From: Pseudo-nitzschia pungens
Lineage: Eukaryota; Bacillariophyta; Bacillariophyceae; Bacillariales; Bacillariaceae
DNA length: 64,000 bases
Assembly (NCBI GenBank): GCA_037355855.1
Contig: CM074768.1
Coordinates: 2,418,001-2,482,000 of the forward strand
Direction: 5' to 3'
Shown: positions 20,551-31,374 of the stretch, piece by piece
Position numbering within the stretch: the stretch's first letter is position 1
Layout: every line of letters begins with the position of its first letter
Made by a program: the position numbers and the translations under genes
Notes under the pieces: generated by a model
What the model saw: the letters and a program-made list of their open reading frames with translations, nothing else
Told to the model about the DNA's origin: nothing
Database searches by the model: none

Positions 20551-20764
20551 TTAACCCTGTAGCACTATGCTACATTACAGTGTTCCTCTAGTGATGCATC
20601 ACCTTCAGCAACAACGGAGAACGTCGCGAAAAGTTGGTAGATGTAGGGGTCAATTTTGAAATTCGCGGTCCTCCCCCCCTCGTTAAAAATATGAGAATCG
20701 CACGCTTTGTGCGATTTGAAAAATTATTTTAAAAAACATAATTTCCCGGAGGACCCAGACTTTT

Positions 20765-20832
20765 GTCATCTTGTGTCATCTGGTGTCATCTGGTGTCCGC
20801 TGGTGTCATCCGGTGTCATCTGGTGTCATGAC
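20765..20832. repeat. 10-bp tandem repeat TGGTGTCATC
   Basis: Seven consecutive imperfect copies of TGGTGTCATC/TGTGTCATCT. The same GTGTC core returns at 21105-21125 (GTGTCGACTG twice) and 21190-21300. Confidence 0.9.
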
Positions 20833-20904
20833 GAACAGGGACAGACGAAGCAGTACCAGTACTTGTACGTAATTACCGTTTGTACTGATTACTTCGTGGG
20901 TAAC

Positions 20905-21102
20905 CTAGTATGTTTGTATGTTCTTCTGTTTGTCTGCTTGTACGTTAGTATGTTCGTACGTTCATATGTTCTTCTGTTCGTCTGTCCGGCAATTCATGTT
21001 CGTATGTTTGTCTCTTGATACGTTGGTACAGAAGAACAGACGAGCATACGAACAGATGAATGTACGAACGTACGAACGTACGAACACACGAACATACGAA
21101 CA
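20905..21102. repeat. Large inverted repeat of GTAYGTTC units (hairpin)
   Basis: The left arm (about 20905-21015) is made of TATGTTC, TACGTTC, TTCTTCTGT and GTCTG words. The right arm (about 21025-21102) is the complement (GAACATAC, GAACGTAC, CAGAAGAA, CAGACGAG). The centre lies near 21015-21025. The sequence can fold into a long imperfect stem. Short frames on both strands are mirror translations of one another. Confidence 0.85.
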
Positions 21103-21189
21103 CCAGTGTCGACTGGTGTCGACTGGAACATGATTGATTTTTGTTTTTTGACAAATTTCAAAAATTCCCGGTCCTCCCCACACTGAATC

Positions 21190-21300
21190 AGTGTCAAAGT
21201 GACACCCGGTGTCAAAGTGACACTTGACACTCGCTGATACTTTTGGGTGTCAAAGTGACCCCGGGTGTCAATGTGACCCTGGGTGTCAAAGTGACACCAA
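21190..21300. repeat. GTGTCAAAGTGACACC tandem/inverted repeat
   Basis: Five to six copies of GGGTGTCAAAGTGACMCC at roughly 20-bp steps. GTGTCA and TGACAC are complementary, so each unit is itself a small hairpin. Confidence 0.85.
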
Positions 21301-21985
21301 GCGCTAAGAAGCAGTGGTGCGCGGGGGGCTGGAAAAACTTAAATTCTTAGAAAAAAATTAAATCAACCATGTTCCTGGTGTCGTCTGGTGTGGGATAGAG
21401 GTTGCGAGAATTTAATTTTTATTTTCAAAATTTTATCGCTCGCGAAGCGATTGGATCTTGCGCGATTTTCGGGATGCTGGTTGAAGAATTCAATATCTTC
21501 CGGTAGGATTTAGCTACTACCTTCGTTCCGTAATACTGTAGCTTTTAGCACATATGAAGTAATCTTATTTTTGAACTTGGAATCAATTTTCAACCAATTC
21601 AAACCGTTCTTTTTGGGTTAAACTCTCCTCAACAAACTCCCTATGCCTGGTTAGTAGTAACCTTACCGGTAAGCCTTACTTCTTTATTTTTTTCAAAAAA
21701 ATCAATCATGTTCCTGTACCGTAATCTTAGTAGTACGGTTGCCCTGGCAGAGTTCTCGACGCAGGGACCTTAGCTTCCCGGCAAGACAACTCCCTCGCCC
21801 CTGCAAAGCCACAAATCGAACATCTTGTACATGAAAAAAATGAGACGCACTTTATTTTTCAAGATTGCAACGGTTCAGAAAGACCCTTCCAAATTCGAAA
21901 CAACCCCAACCCTTTCAAGTGTCGTGGACACGTCGTCGACCTTCGGCGGCAACGGAGAACATCGCGAAACGGTTCCAATAACCTT
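21301..21985. other. Intergenic, no gene recognised
   Basis: AT-rich with A-runs. The plus frame 21825-22127 extends into the foldback described below and has no domain. Confidence 0.4.
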
Positions 21986-21992
21986 ACTGTAC

Positions 21993-22195
21993 TACTACAA
22001 CATTCCTAACAGCTGTCCGTTGGTTCCACGCGCCTTCTACAAAATTCTTATCAGCTGTCCCCCGGCTCTACGTCCCCGACTACTAATTTCTACTGAGACC
22101 CGGGGACAGCTGATAAGAATTCTGTAGTGAGTAATCTTAATTACTATCTTACTTTCTACGTAGACTTCAGGACAGCTGTTAGGAATTTTGTAGTA
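21993..22195. repeat. Nested double foldback around CAGCTGTCC
   Basis: Outer arms 21993-22018 and 22170-22195 are complementary at 25 of 26 positions. Inner arms 22038-22064 and 22101-22127 are complementary at about 25 of 27. All four arms contain a version of ATTCYTAWCAGCTGTCC. The structure ends 285 bp upstream of the oxidoreductase ATG. It looks like a MITE-type hairpin, possibly made by one foldback landing in another. Confidence 0.8.
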
Positions 22196-22340
22196 ATCTT
22201 GCCTTACTCGTATCTTTGTCCGTATTGAAGATCTTATTGTACGGTAAGATTGCTACTGTGACGGTAGATTGCAGAGCAGGATTGTACGTAGAGCAGGATT
22301 GTACGTACGGTACAGAATTCGACAAGATGTACATCGCGTC

Positions 22341-22405
22341 CTTTCTCCCTGGTTTGCTGGTGGAGAAGATCTTCTTTCTCCCTGGTTTGCTGGTGGAGAA
22401 GGTCT
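22341..22405 (+). repeat. 33-bp tandem duplication upstream of the oxidoreductase
   Basis: CTTTCTCCCTGGTTTGCTGG starts at 22341 and again at 22374, followed in both cases by TGGAGAAGRTCTT. It lies 75-140 bp upstream of the ATG at 22481, in the likely promoter or 5' UTR. Confidence 0.9.
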
Positions 22406-22480
22406 TGGTGTGCCGGGCGAAAACAACGTTTTCTCATCGGGGACATAATTACTTTTGACCCTTTTCTTGAACGGATCAAC

Positions 22481-24214
22481 ATGATTTTCAGAAGCGTCTC
22501 CCTCATCCTAGCGTCTCTAGCCCTTGTCGATGGGTTTGCCCTCCAACCCAGCGGGTTAAAGCGCCAATCGTCGCAACTGCACATGGGAGTTTTTCCTCGG
22601 GAGGACTACGTGGCACGGTATCTCGATGTCTTCAAGCTCCCGGTCACAGCCGGCGATCCCCGATTCCCTTCCATGCTCGTCGGCTTTAACCAGCGCTTTA
22701 AAGCCGAGAACGCCAAGGCGGTGTACCTGGTGCAGAATCCCCAGGAGGTTGCCGTCGCCATGGACGACATCCTGAAAAACTGGAAGACCGGTCTCAAGGT
22801 TCGAAGCGGTGGGCACTGCTACGAAAATTTCGTCATGAACGAGGGAACCAACGGCATCATCGACGTTGGAGACCTGCTGGACTGGGGCCGGGACGAGAGG
22901 GGATACTACCTGAGCTCGGGAGAAACCAACTGGTCGGCCTTCAAGAAGATCTTCAGGCACTGGGGAGTCGTCCTGCCGGGAGGTTCGTGCTACTCGGTCG
23001 GACTCGGTGGACACGTCTCCGGTGGCGGAGACGGCATCATGTCGAGATTGTATGGCACAACGGTCGATTGGCTCACCGGCATCGAGATCGTTGTCAAGGA
23101 CGACCCCGACAAACCGGCCTATGTCCATTACGTCAGCGATGAGTCCGAGGGCGACGACGCCGACCTGTTCTGGGCCTGCAAGGGTGCCGGAAACGGCAAC
23201 TTCGGAGTCATCACCAAGTACTACTTCAGGGAGCTGCCAAAGGCTCCCGAGGGTGCCGTTATTTCGACACTCGCCTTCAACTGGCACGACGACGACGGCA
23301 ACATCATCCTCGATGCCGAGTCCCTCAAGAAAATCCTCGACGAATACGTCGACTTTGCGTCCAGGAACGACAACCGCGAGTCGTCCGGCAAGTTCCAGAT
23401 CTACCACGAGGCGGCCGGACAGGCCCTGATGACTATCCACACGGCCTACTTCGACGACGCTTCCAAGTGCGAGGCCAAGAAATTCCACTACGAACTCCAG
23501 AAGAAGCTCGAGGAAAACTACGAGGTGTCGACCCCCAAAGGCGCCTTCGGTGGCGGCCACATTGGGTACTGTGTCGGGCGCACCAAGACATTCAAGGACG
23601 TGGGGGACGCGGTGGAAGACACCATCCACGATTTCTCCTTTTACGACTCTACCCAGACCATGAACCCCTCGGGGGCAAACCAGCGAGGAAAGTACAAGTC
23701 TGCCTACATGAAGAAGAAGTTCCCCATCGAGCAGTGCGAGGCCATCATCAATAATATGAAGCGGGTTCCCGAGGGACTCGAGAGGGACGACATGAAGCAA
23801 TCCATCTGCCAGATCGATTGCTTCGGCGGGCGAATCAACGATTTCACCCAGGAAGACACCGCTCTCGGTCAGCGAGAATACGTCGTCAAGCTCCAGTTCC
23901 AGACCTACTGGGTGGATGAGGACAAGGACGACCTCCACTTGGGCTGGATCCGCAAGTTCTACCACGAGGACATGTACGGAGACTACGGCGGAATCCCGGA
24001 TCCGAAGAAGGACGACATGTTCGAGGGGTGTTACTACAACTACCCCGACGTCGATCTCAACGACGAAAAGTACGGTGGCCTGGAGAAAGCCATGTACCTC
24101 TATTTCTTGGAAAACTACCGTGAAAACAAGCGCAACCTCGTCGATGTCAAGAAGCGCTGGGATCCCGCAAACTACTTCAACAACGAGCAGTCTATTCCCA
24201 TCGATGCCAACTAG
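22481..24214 (+). CDS. Secreted FAD-linked oxidoreductase, berberine-bridge type
   Basis: 577 aa, single exon. Residues 1-20 form a signal peptide (hydrophobic run ending VDGFA). The FAD-binding PCMH fold is clear: VRSGGHCYE at 108-115 with His112 as a probable 8-alpha-histidyl flavin site, and PGGSCYSVGLGGHVSGGGDG at 166-185 with Cys170 in the place of the second, 6-S-cysteinyl flavin bond. Bicovalent flavin is known in this family, for example AknOx and glucooligosaccharide oxidase. The C terminus, WDPANYFNNEQSIP, is the BBE domain signature. Length is usual. Relatives oxidise sugars or secondary alcohols with O2 and make H2O2; the substrate here is unknown. The coding DNA is markedly richer in GC than its flanks, with strong C/G third-position preference, suggesting high expression or a different history. 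Confidence 0.93.
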   Translation: MIFRSVSLILASLALVDGFALQPSGLKRQSSQLHMGVFPREDYVARYLDVFKLPVTAGDPRFPSMLVGFNQRFKAENAKAVYLVQNPQEVAVAMDDILKNWKTGLKVRSGGHCYENFVMNEGTNGIIDVGDLLDWGRDERGYYLSSGETNWSAFKKIFRHWGVVLPGGSCYSVGLGGHVSGGGDGIMSRLYGTTVDWLTGIEIVVKDDPDKPAYVHYVSDESEGDDADLFWACKGAGNGNFGVITKYYFRELPKAPEGAVISTLAFNWHDDDGNIILDAESLKKILDEYVDFASRNDNRESSGKFQIYHEAAGQALMTIHTAYFDDASKCEAKKFHYELQKKLEENYEVSTPKGAFGGGHIGYCVGRTKTFKDVGDAVEDTIHDFSFYDSTQTMNPSGANQRGKYKSAYMKKKFPIEQCEAIINNMKRVPEGLERDDMKQSICQIDCFGGRINDFTQEDTALGQREYVVKLQFQTYWVDEDKDDLHLGWIRKFYHEDMYGDYGGIPDPKKDDMFEGCYYNYPDVDLNDEKYGGLEKAMYLYFLENYRENKRNLVDVKKRWDPANYFNNEQSIPIDAN

Positions 24215-24566
24215 ATGGTAGCAACAACGTACCCAGTGTCTATAGTTCTCTTATCCGTAGCAAAGTAAATGGTAGCATCAATTTACTGCCTTTAGTTCTC
24301 GTTTCCGTACTAGTAGTAATTCTAGCCTATGATGGTTCTATCTCAACTCATCTTCACATGGTAGATTCGAATCGACATAGTTGTACCGGTACAGTGCTAA
24401 CCAAAAAAATCGGAATCTCGACGACCCCAACCACAACCCCAACATGCCCTACTAGCCTAGCTGCCTGTCTCGTATCAACTTCTATGATGTTGCTCTTTGT
24501 AATAATCTCCTTCTTCTGCTTCTTGTAACAGGGACAACATGTCCCCGTTACCAGGGCACCATTCCT
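24215..24566. other. 3' flank of the oxidoreductase up to the copia insertion
   Basis: Unique sequence, no gene. A short duplication of 'atggtagca' occurs at 24212 and 24268. It runs into the AGCGT target duplication of the retrotransposon. Confidence 0.5.
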
Positions 24567-24571
24567 AGCGT
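24567..24571. other. Target site duplication AGCGT (left)
   Basis: AGCGT directly precedes the left LTR and matches AGCGT at 38912-38916 directly after the right LTR. Five bp is the usual Ty1/copia duplication length. Confidence 0.95.
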
Positions 24572-24881
24572 TGTTTGGAGGGCTCGTAGAGTCGGTAGAT
24601 TTTGTACAAGTTTAGGGATTTTGTTGTTTTAATGTTTTGCTTACTTTAATTGTGAGCAGAAATGAATCCACTCTAATTTTCACTAAATTTCTCTTTTCAT
24701 TCTCTTTTACATGCATTCTCGTGTTATTTCTTGTTTGGAGAATATTTGCTGATTCACTTGGTTCTCCGCGATGCTGATTCACTTAATTCTCTACGATGCT
24801 GAGTCACTTAATTCTCCATTTATGTTCTGAATCGTGTTGATCAAGTCACAGTTTGAGCACGTCTGGAATCAGGTCCAAACA
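24572..24881 (-). repeat. Copia 3' LTR
   Basis: 310 bp starting TGTTTGGAGGGC and ending GGTCCAAACA. Inverted termini TGTTTGGA/TCCAAACA are 8 bp. Matches 38602-38911 base for base as far as I compared. Contains a GCTGATTCACTTRRTTCTC motif repeated about three times. Confidence 0.97.
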
Positions 24882-24890
24882 CTCTCCCCT
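24882..24890 (-). other. Polypurine tract of the copia element
   Basis: On the coding strand AGGGGAGAG lies directly next to the 3' LTR, the expected place and composition for plus-strand priming. Confidence 0.75.
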
Positions 24891-24908
24891 GCTTCAAAGG
24901 TTACTTGT

Positions 24909-27396
24909 TCAATCAACCATACTGCTCCAGAAAGCAGTGTACTCAGCGCATGCTTCCTTAGCCTGCACAGAGACTCCACTGATGTCTCTGGTTGGTTCTT
25001 TGGGTTCATTCGCCTTTTCAAAATATTCATCCTTACCATAAAATTTGGAGCCATGTTTCTCAAACAACATACCTGGTAGGTTCTTGGTGAAGATATCACT
25101 CGTCATGTCATCACCCTCTTTCCACTTGACTCTCACCAAACCCATTTCTTTCAGCTCTCTCAGAAAATACTGTTTCACTTCAATGTGTCTTGTTCTTCCA
25201 GCAACAGACCAATTGTTACAAAAATCAACTGCTCCTTTGTTGTCAACATACAAAACCATTGGGAGCTTGATTGTAAGCCCCAGGCACATCATCACTCGCC
25301 AAGCATACAGCATATCCTGCACACATTGAATTGCTGAATATAGCTCTGCTTCCATAACAGACAGGGCTATGATTGGCATCATCCTGGACCTTGCAGAAAG
25401 ATTTGCACCATTCAACCAGGTGCTCCATCCATTCACACTGTGTCTGGATTCATCTTTGGCATACTCTGAATCACTCATTCCAATCAGTTCAAACACAAAA
25501 TCTTTGGTACCATCCCACTTTCCAAATGGGGCCAAGGTCAAACCTCTCTTGGCTGTACCAACACAATATTTCATCACTCTCTTCAGTGCCTTCATGTGAG
25601 ACTTCCTTGCAGTCGTCATGAACCTGGACAGTTCCCTGACCGCATTCTGCGTCTCAATTCTGGTCCATCTCATCATGTGCAGAAGAATGGCTGTACCAGA
25701 TCTGTAGGTAGTCTGCTCTTCCTTTGACAGCACAGCATCTGTCGGGCCTTCCCCCTCCTGCTTCAATACAGAACCAGGTTCAGCTGGAGTGACAGGATTG
25801 CCTCTGCACTCATCCAGCTGAAACTCATCAGAAAATCTCTTGATCTTCACGGGTTGTGTCAAACGCATAGTCCTTTTCTTCCGATCGCGCTCAACATGGC
25901 AACCCACATACTCATCCATTTCTCCAACGTCCTTACACTCAAAGAGTTTCTTCAGTTGCTCTTTGTGCCTCAGTACCTCTTCATCAGGGCCCATAATGCA
26001 AAAATCATCTACCCACACCAGCATCAAAAGGAGTTTGCCTTCAATCCATTTGAAAAACAAGCATGGATCTGCCTTGCACCTCTCCATTCTCATTGCTGAC
26101 ATAGCCTGCCGTGCTTCTCTCCAGAATTGCATGGCGGCCTGGACTGTACCGTACAAAGTCTTCATCAGCTTGAGAACAACATAGGATGGGTAATACTTTT
26201 GATAGCCTTCTGGAACCTTGGTAAAAATCTGCTCCCCATTCTGGAATCTTCCATTTAGGAAAGCGCCTTCAACATCCACAATATATGCCATCCAATTGGC
26301 CATAACCATTAGGATCATACACAGTCTGATTGTGATATCACTTACAACAGGCGCTGACTTGTCTTGGGAGTCAAAATGCTTGCCATCAACTTGCTTGAAT
26401 CCTCTCACAGCATTCCGGCATCTCACCGTGCCATCTGGCTTCATCTTGTTGGCCCATGTAGTGTCCATCAGCTTGGTTCCGGGTGGAACATCTCTTTCAT
26501 CCACTTCCTGAAACACTCCATACTTCACCATCTTGTCATGCTCTGCATCAATACCTTTCTCAAATGCCTCTCGCATAGGACTTGCCATGGACTCTTGGTA
26601 ATTCATAGTTCTCAGCTCATCAGTATTCTTGAATGCAGTTCCAGTTGCACCAACAAGCGCGAGCTCATTCATACCTGCATCCTTGCTTGGTAGGGACACG
26701 TTAAGCAGATTCAGTTCATTGAGACTGGTCATGTCCTTATGGAACTTGGCTTCTGCTGGGGTCCATGCACATGCATATCCGGCATATTCATACATGGCAT
26801 TGGACTTGGAATACCTTGGATCTCTCACAACTCTGCCAAATCTGGATGTTCGGAGGATTGAAACTGGTGTGTCTCCGGCCTCCTCTGCATCCTCTTCATC
26901 ATCATCTTCATCTTCTTCATCATCTTCTTCTTCTTCATCAGAATCTTCAATTGCATCTTGGTTGGCATCTTCATACATCTCGATGTCCAAATCATCTTCA
27001 CTGTCACTGTCGCTTTGCCCCCCACTCATGGTGGCCTCCAGGGCTTCAAACGCTTCAAATTCAGGATGCAATGTGGATTGCACTTGCACACGCTCACTCC
27101 CCCCACTTGCAGCTTGAAATTGGACCTTCCTGGAGCCGTAGCGAGTGACACCTTCATGTTCTTCACGTTCGGGTTGTCGTTGAATAGCACCATACTTGCC
27201 ATCCAGGGATTCAAAATAGTCAAACGGGAGCTCAGCTGGGGCGTTTGCAAAATATTGTCGATTTAACCAAAGAACGTCTCGTGTCTCTGTCATGGTATTC
27301 GACTCGGGGTGATACATCAAATAGCAATCACCCGGCTTGTTAGGACAATACCCAGCAAACATGTAGGTCTTGCCCCTGTAGTTGGTTTTAGGGCTT
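24909..27396 (-). pseudogene. Copia polyprotein, C-terminal part: reverse transcriptase and RNase H
   Basis: Open from the element 1 junction (27396) to a stop at 24909. The first in-frame Met is at 27362. Counting from that Met, a short integrase tail is followed by a very acidic linker (about 115-163), then RT with DVEGAFLNG at 363-371, LYGTVQAA at 403-410 and the catalytic VDDF at 451-454. RNase H follows with SDSEYAKD, MEAELYSA and DNKGAVD, and the tether ends in HIEVKQYFLREL. These are standard copia features. It is intact except for being cut from its N-terminal part by element 1, so it is called a broken gene. Left alone it has no promoter or start of its own. Confidence 0.95.
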
Positions 27397-27420
27397 CGTC
27401 CGAAAACTGGTTCGCGACCC
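27397..27420. repeat. Element 1 left terminal inverted repeat (3' end)
   Basis: 24 bp, perfect complement of 35312-35335. Followed by CTCCCAAGAATTTATTT and two GGGTCGCGA-type subterminal motifs. Identical termini occur at 42422, 56292, 56428 and 62883. Confidence 0.97.
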
Positions 27421-28011
27421 CTCCCAAGAATTTATTTAGGGGGGTCGCGATTTATTCCTGGCTCATTTTGACGTAGCTCGATTCCTAGCTCTCTCCCGAT
27501 TCGCAACCCCCAATCGCGACCCAGTTACTACCTCAATTACGAAAATTACCAAAAAAAAAAAATAAAATTCATACTCGACCCGATTTTTTTTAAGACTCAA
27601 TTTTTTTTCTTCAGTCACTTAATCAAATTAATCAACATTTAAAAAAAAAAAATTTGTTTTCTCAAAATAATCCCCCCCTTCCCCCAATTTTTTTTCAATC
27701 TGACTCATTATTACCGACCCTACCAACATTATATATTATGAGACTGTTGCAGAAATTCACTCTCAAAAATTGATTTCTCATCCCGACACAAGTATTTCCC
27801 ATCACACCCCTCAAGAAATTCATCAGGAAAATCACAATTATTACCCGAATTACAGGAATCGCGACCCCCATGAAAAAAATTTTAAAACACTATGATGCAA
27901 AATATAAGTCTTTCTTTTGATAAATATTGATACTACTCTAATAATTGTTTATTCTCTGTTCAGTTTTCTCACACACTCACACACAAATTTTGGTTCGATC
28001 TCGAACAATTT
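27421..28011 (-). other. Element 1 3' untranslated region and subterminal DNA
   Basis: A- and T-runs, CGCGACC motifs and TTATTACCGACCCTACCAAC. Almost the same sequence, inverted, lies at 55695-56291 in element 2 and 62430-62882 in element 3, so it is conserved although it has no gene. Confidence 0.8.
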
Positions 28012-29606
28012 TTAAAGACTGGCCAACGCGATATCGTTACTGCCAGTAAAGTCCTCCTCATCTTCATTTACATCTAGCAAAGCTTGTAGCTCCGGACTAA
28101 TGTATTCAGTAACTTCTTCCTCCTGCACCCAGTCCTCATCGTACGGACTGTTGTTGTTGTCATCGTTTACACTCTCGCGACGGAGCCTCTCTCTCAATCT
28201 TTCCTCACACTCTCTACTTCTCGGATCTTTCCTCAGCACATCAATCTCCCTGCACAAGTTATTGAACAGTGCTAGACCTTCCTTCGACCATGATTGCTCC
28301 TCTCCACTGTATTGGTCACAAAATTTCTTTTTCTTCTTCCTTCTCACAATCCTGCCACTGCCGTTCCTTTTTTGCTCAACATGATTCACCCAAACATCAT
28401 ACTCATTATGAATCATCATCAATGCAAATGCTTCATCGCTTTCTGTGAATATTTCACTCAGCAAACATGTCGTCTTTTTCCATCTGTAGCCCCTCTCTAT
28501 TGGAGAGATGCTTGATAGAATCCGAGTCACAAAGTAATAAAAATCATCATTTTCACTGTTGTTGTCATACCTTCTGTACTCTGGGTTCAGTCCCAGCCTC
28601 TTTCTACTAGTTCCATTACTACTAATACTCTCCCGCATCACAATCTCCACTTTACCTGGAAAGGAATCTGGCACAATGCCTTCGCGATCGAGTCTGTCCT
28701 CTAGTACGACGCGTACACCACAGCAGTAGAAAGTGTTAGAGTAGCAGGGGATATACCATCAATCTCCACCAAGCAGTAATAGCAACCAATGTATTCACTT
28801 AGTAAGCACGTACCGAGAAAATGTTTTCTAGCCAAAGTTTGAGCATTGTGCCGCAGATTTGAAAGACCCTTGTACACCAACCTTCTGTTAAACCCATAAA
28901 AAATTTCAAATGAAATACCATGGGGTGGAACGACAGCTCGGGACGCAATCGCTTCCTTCAAAATTTTTTTGACCTTACTCTCATCCATGATAAACTTCAA
29001 GCCACGAAACCAACTATTTCTTATGTGCCGTGTCAACTGTGCTTCCAAACCCGCGTCTTTTTGATGTTTCTTAAGTTGATCCGATTGCGCCTTAGTTATC
29101 TCTAATTTTGCTTCACTTACGGTTCGTACCATCTGTGGCTTTGGCTTCTTCCCTGTTGTAGTTGCCTCCAGCGTGGGTTCTTCTTTTTTTGTATCCTTCT
29201 GCAGTGTTGTCACATCCCTCTCTAAAGAAGCTACCTTCTGCTGGCTCTCTTTTAGCTGTTGTAGCAATGCTTCGTATGTGGGTCTTGGTGTTGTTTTGGT
29301 ACCGGTCGTAATAGGTCTTGGTGTAACAACACCCGGGGCGGCGGGGGGTTTGTTGGTTGGTGGTGTGGTACCAACGAAAACCGCGGTCGGGTTGTTCTTG
29401 GTTCTTTTATTTTTTTCATCAGCACCACCTGAGGTGGGTGGTAGTTTTCTACTTGTCTTTGGGTTCGATTTCGTAGGGGTAATACTAGCAGTAGTATCCT
29501 CACCTGTATTAGCATTGGATACAATTTTTCCACTTCGATTCTTTCTTGGTGCATTGCAATCTGCTTTCTTTTCTATTTGCTGATACTCATCATATACGGT
29601 AGGCAT
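28012..29606 (-). CDS. Transposon accessory protein (spliced), element 1 copy
   Basis: Exon 1 is 29606-28814, the intron 28813-28701 (113 nt), and exon 2 28700-28012, giving 493 aa. The donor is CTCG|GTACGT and the acceptor GTACTAG|AGGAC. The split Glu codon and the exon sizes match the element 2 copy. The start MPTVYDEYQQ is chosen because upstream residues differ between the two copies while everything after is conserved. Residues 1-110 are basic and Thr/Pro-rich, about 113-140 could form a coiled coil (LLQQLKESQQKVASLERD), and about 195-260 look like a compact, basic helical domain (RHIRNSWF...LKEAIASRAV). The C-terminal exon is charged and ends in an acidic tail. A DNA-binding or transposase-partner role is inference; I do not recognise the family. 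Confidence 0.8.
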
Positions 29607-30290
29607 TTTTTCGGGCGTCGGAAGTAAAAAAAATATGAAGTAAAAAAAATATGTGAAGCCATAAAATTGTGAACACAGTTTTTTCACTACTAACAAAAAA
29701 CCTGTTAATCATTTTCCTTTCACCATCCACGCGACTTGTAATGGCATACACTTCACTATGGAAATTGTAGGTGACGTGGCCAAATGTTTAAGAGGATTCC
29801 CACCCGCGCCATAATTTTTTTCTATTCACCTGTGCACATCTCTGTTCATTCTCTACTGTACCCATACGGTATTCAGTATTGATTGTATTTTTGGCTCTAC
29901 TATTCCCTGCGGGACAGTAGGTAAAAATTACTAGTAGTAGTACTACTACATAAGTGTACCAGCAGCACCACCAGTTCAACCACTACGCGTACGTGCAGTA
30001 GTACCGGCAGTGATAGATTCACATATATAATGACAATCTCCATAGATATCAAAAGGATCGTACAGCCTCTGTGGTACCCTTATGACCATAAGGGTCAGAT
30101 GTGGTAGGATGGAGTCCTTCACAAGAAATATATTTTTGTTTGCCAAGGGACTGGACTACTACTTTTTTTGTCAAATTTTTCATCCTGGTTTATTCTATTT
30201 CATATTCTTGGACATACTAGTAACCAAATAATCACCATTATCTTACATAGCCACTTGTGATTCTGTGCATTTTTAACAATAGAACCCCAA
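29607..30290 (-). other. Element 1 promoter-proximal region of the accessory gene
   Basis: Noncoding. Closely matches 53400-54093 of element 2 in inverted orientation, including ATTATGGCGCGGGTGGGAAT and the TAGTAGTAGTAC tract. Conservation in both copies fits a promoter plus 5' leader. Confidence 0.6.
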
Positions 30291-31110
30291 AAAATGCCGG
30301 AACCTGTGACCCATAGACAGGGAAAATGCACATTCTGTGGTGTACTGGGTATGGTCCCCAGACACCAGGTGTCACATCCAAAATATAATTTGCAGCAAGT
30401 TTATTCCTTTTTACTATTCTAATAGATGCATATTCTGACCATTATTCAGCGTGGAATACAACAAATGATAGTTAGTGCGACCCCTACACAGCAAATATGC
30501 ATTTTCTGTGGTGTAAACTCGGAAACTGTGAATTTTTCTGACAAATCAGAACTTACATTCATAATATAATTGTTAGCCAGAAGTTTTTTTCTCCTATTTA
30601 CTATTCTAATAGATGCATATACTCACCATTATTCAGTGTGGAATACCAAAAAATTTCGTGACAGTGTGACCCAAACACAGGAAATGTGCACATTCTGTTG
30701 TGTTAACTCCGGTGCTGGGAATTTCACTGAGAAAGCAGAACTTACATCCATAATATAATTGATAGCAAGTTTATTCATTTTTAATATTCTAATAGATGCA
30801 TATTCTGACCATTATTCAGTGTGGAATACAACAAATGATAGTTAGTGCGACCCATACACAGCAAATATGCCTTTTCTGTGGTGTAAACTCGGTTCCTGAG
30901 AATTTTTCTGACAAATCAGAACTTCTTACATTCATAATATAATTGTTAGCCAGAAGTTTTTTTCTCCTATTTACTATTCTAATAGATGCATATACTCACC
31001 ATTATTCAGTGTGGAATACCAAAAAATTTCGTGACAGTGTGCTGACCCATACACAGGAAATATGCACAGTCTGTTGTGTAAACTCTTGTGCTGGGACTGC
31101 GTTGATATTC
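30290..31110 (-). repeat. Tandem repeat of about 183-190 bp inside element 1
   Basis: The marker AATAGATGCATAT recurs at 30421, 30608, 30791 and 30981. On the minus strand it is homologous to the 181-bp repeat of element 2 at 52620-53395 (shared ATGTAAGTTCTGATTT and GAATAATGGTCAG). Short frames (30570-30758, 30943-31146) are translations of the repeat. Confidence 0.9.
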
Positions 31111-31374
31111 GCTCGTCAGCGATCTTCGGGGTCTAATCGTAGATAAACATCTTGTACTACGTACTGGAAAAAATAGGGGAAAGCCTTAACAATAATAGGA
31201 CGTAAAGTCCTGGCAAATCGTGAGTCTACAGTGGACTGTTCAAGGTCTATTGCATACGCTCAAGCAATACAAGGCACTTCCCTAGAGGTACATCGGAATC
31301 GATCGATAGGAGGGCATGATAGGCGTGTTTATTTTAGAGCATAAAGAAAAGAGTGAATAAAGGGGAGCTGAGCC

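Noticed and set aside
28012..28674. Separate GTG-started gene for the second exon of the accessory protein
   Set aside because: Splice sites join it in frame to the upstream frame in both element 1 and element 2.
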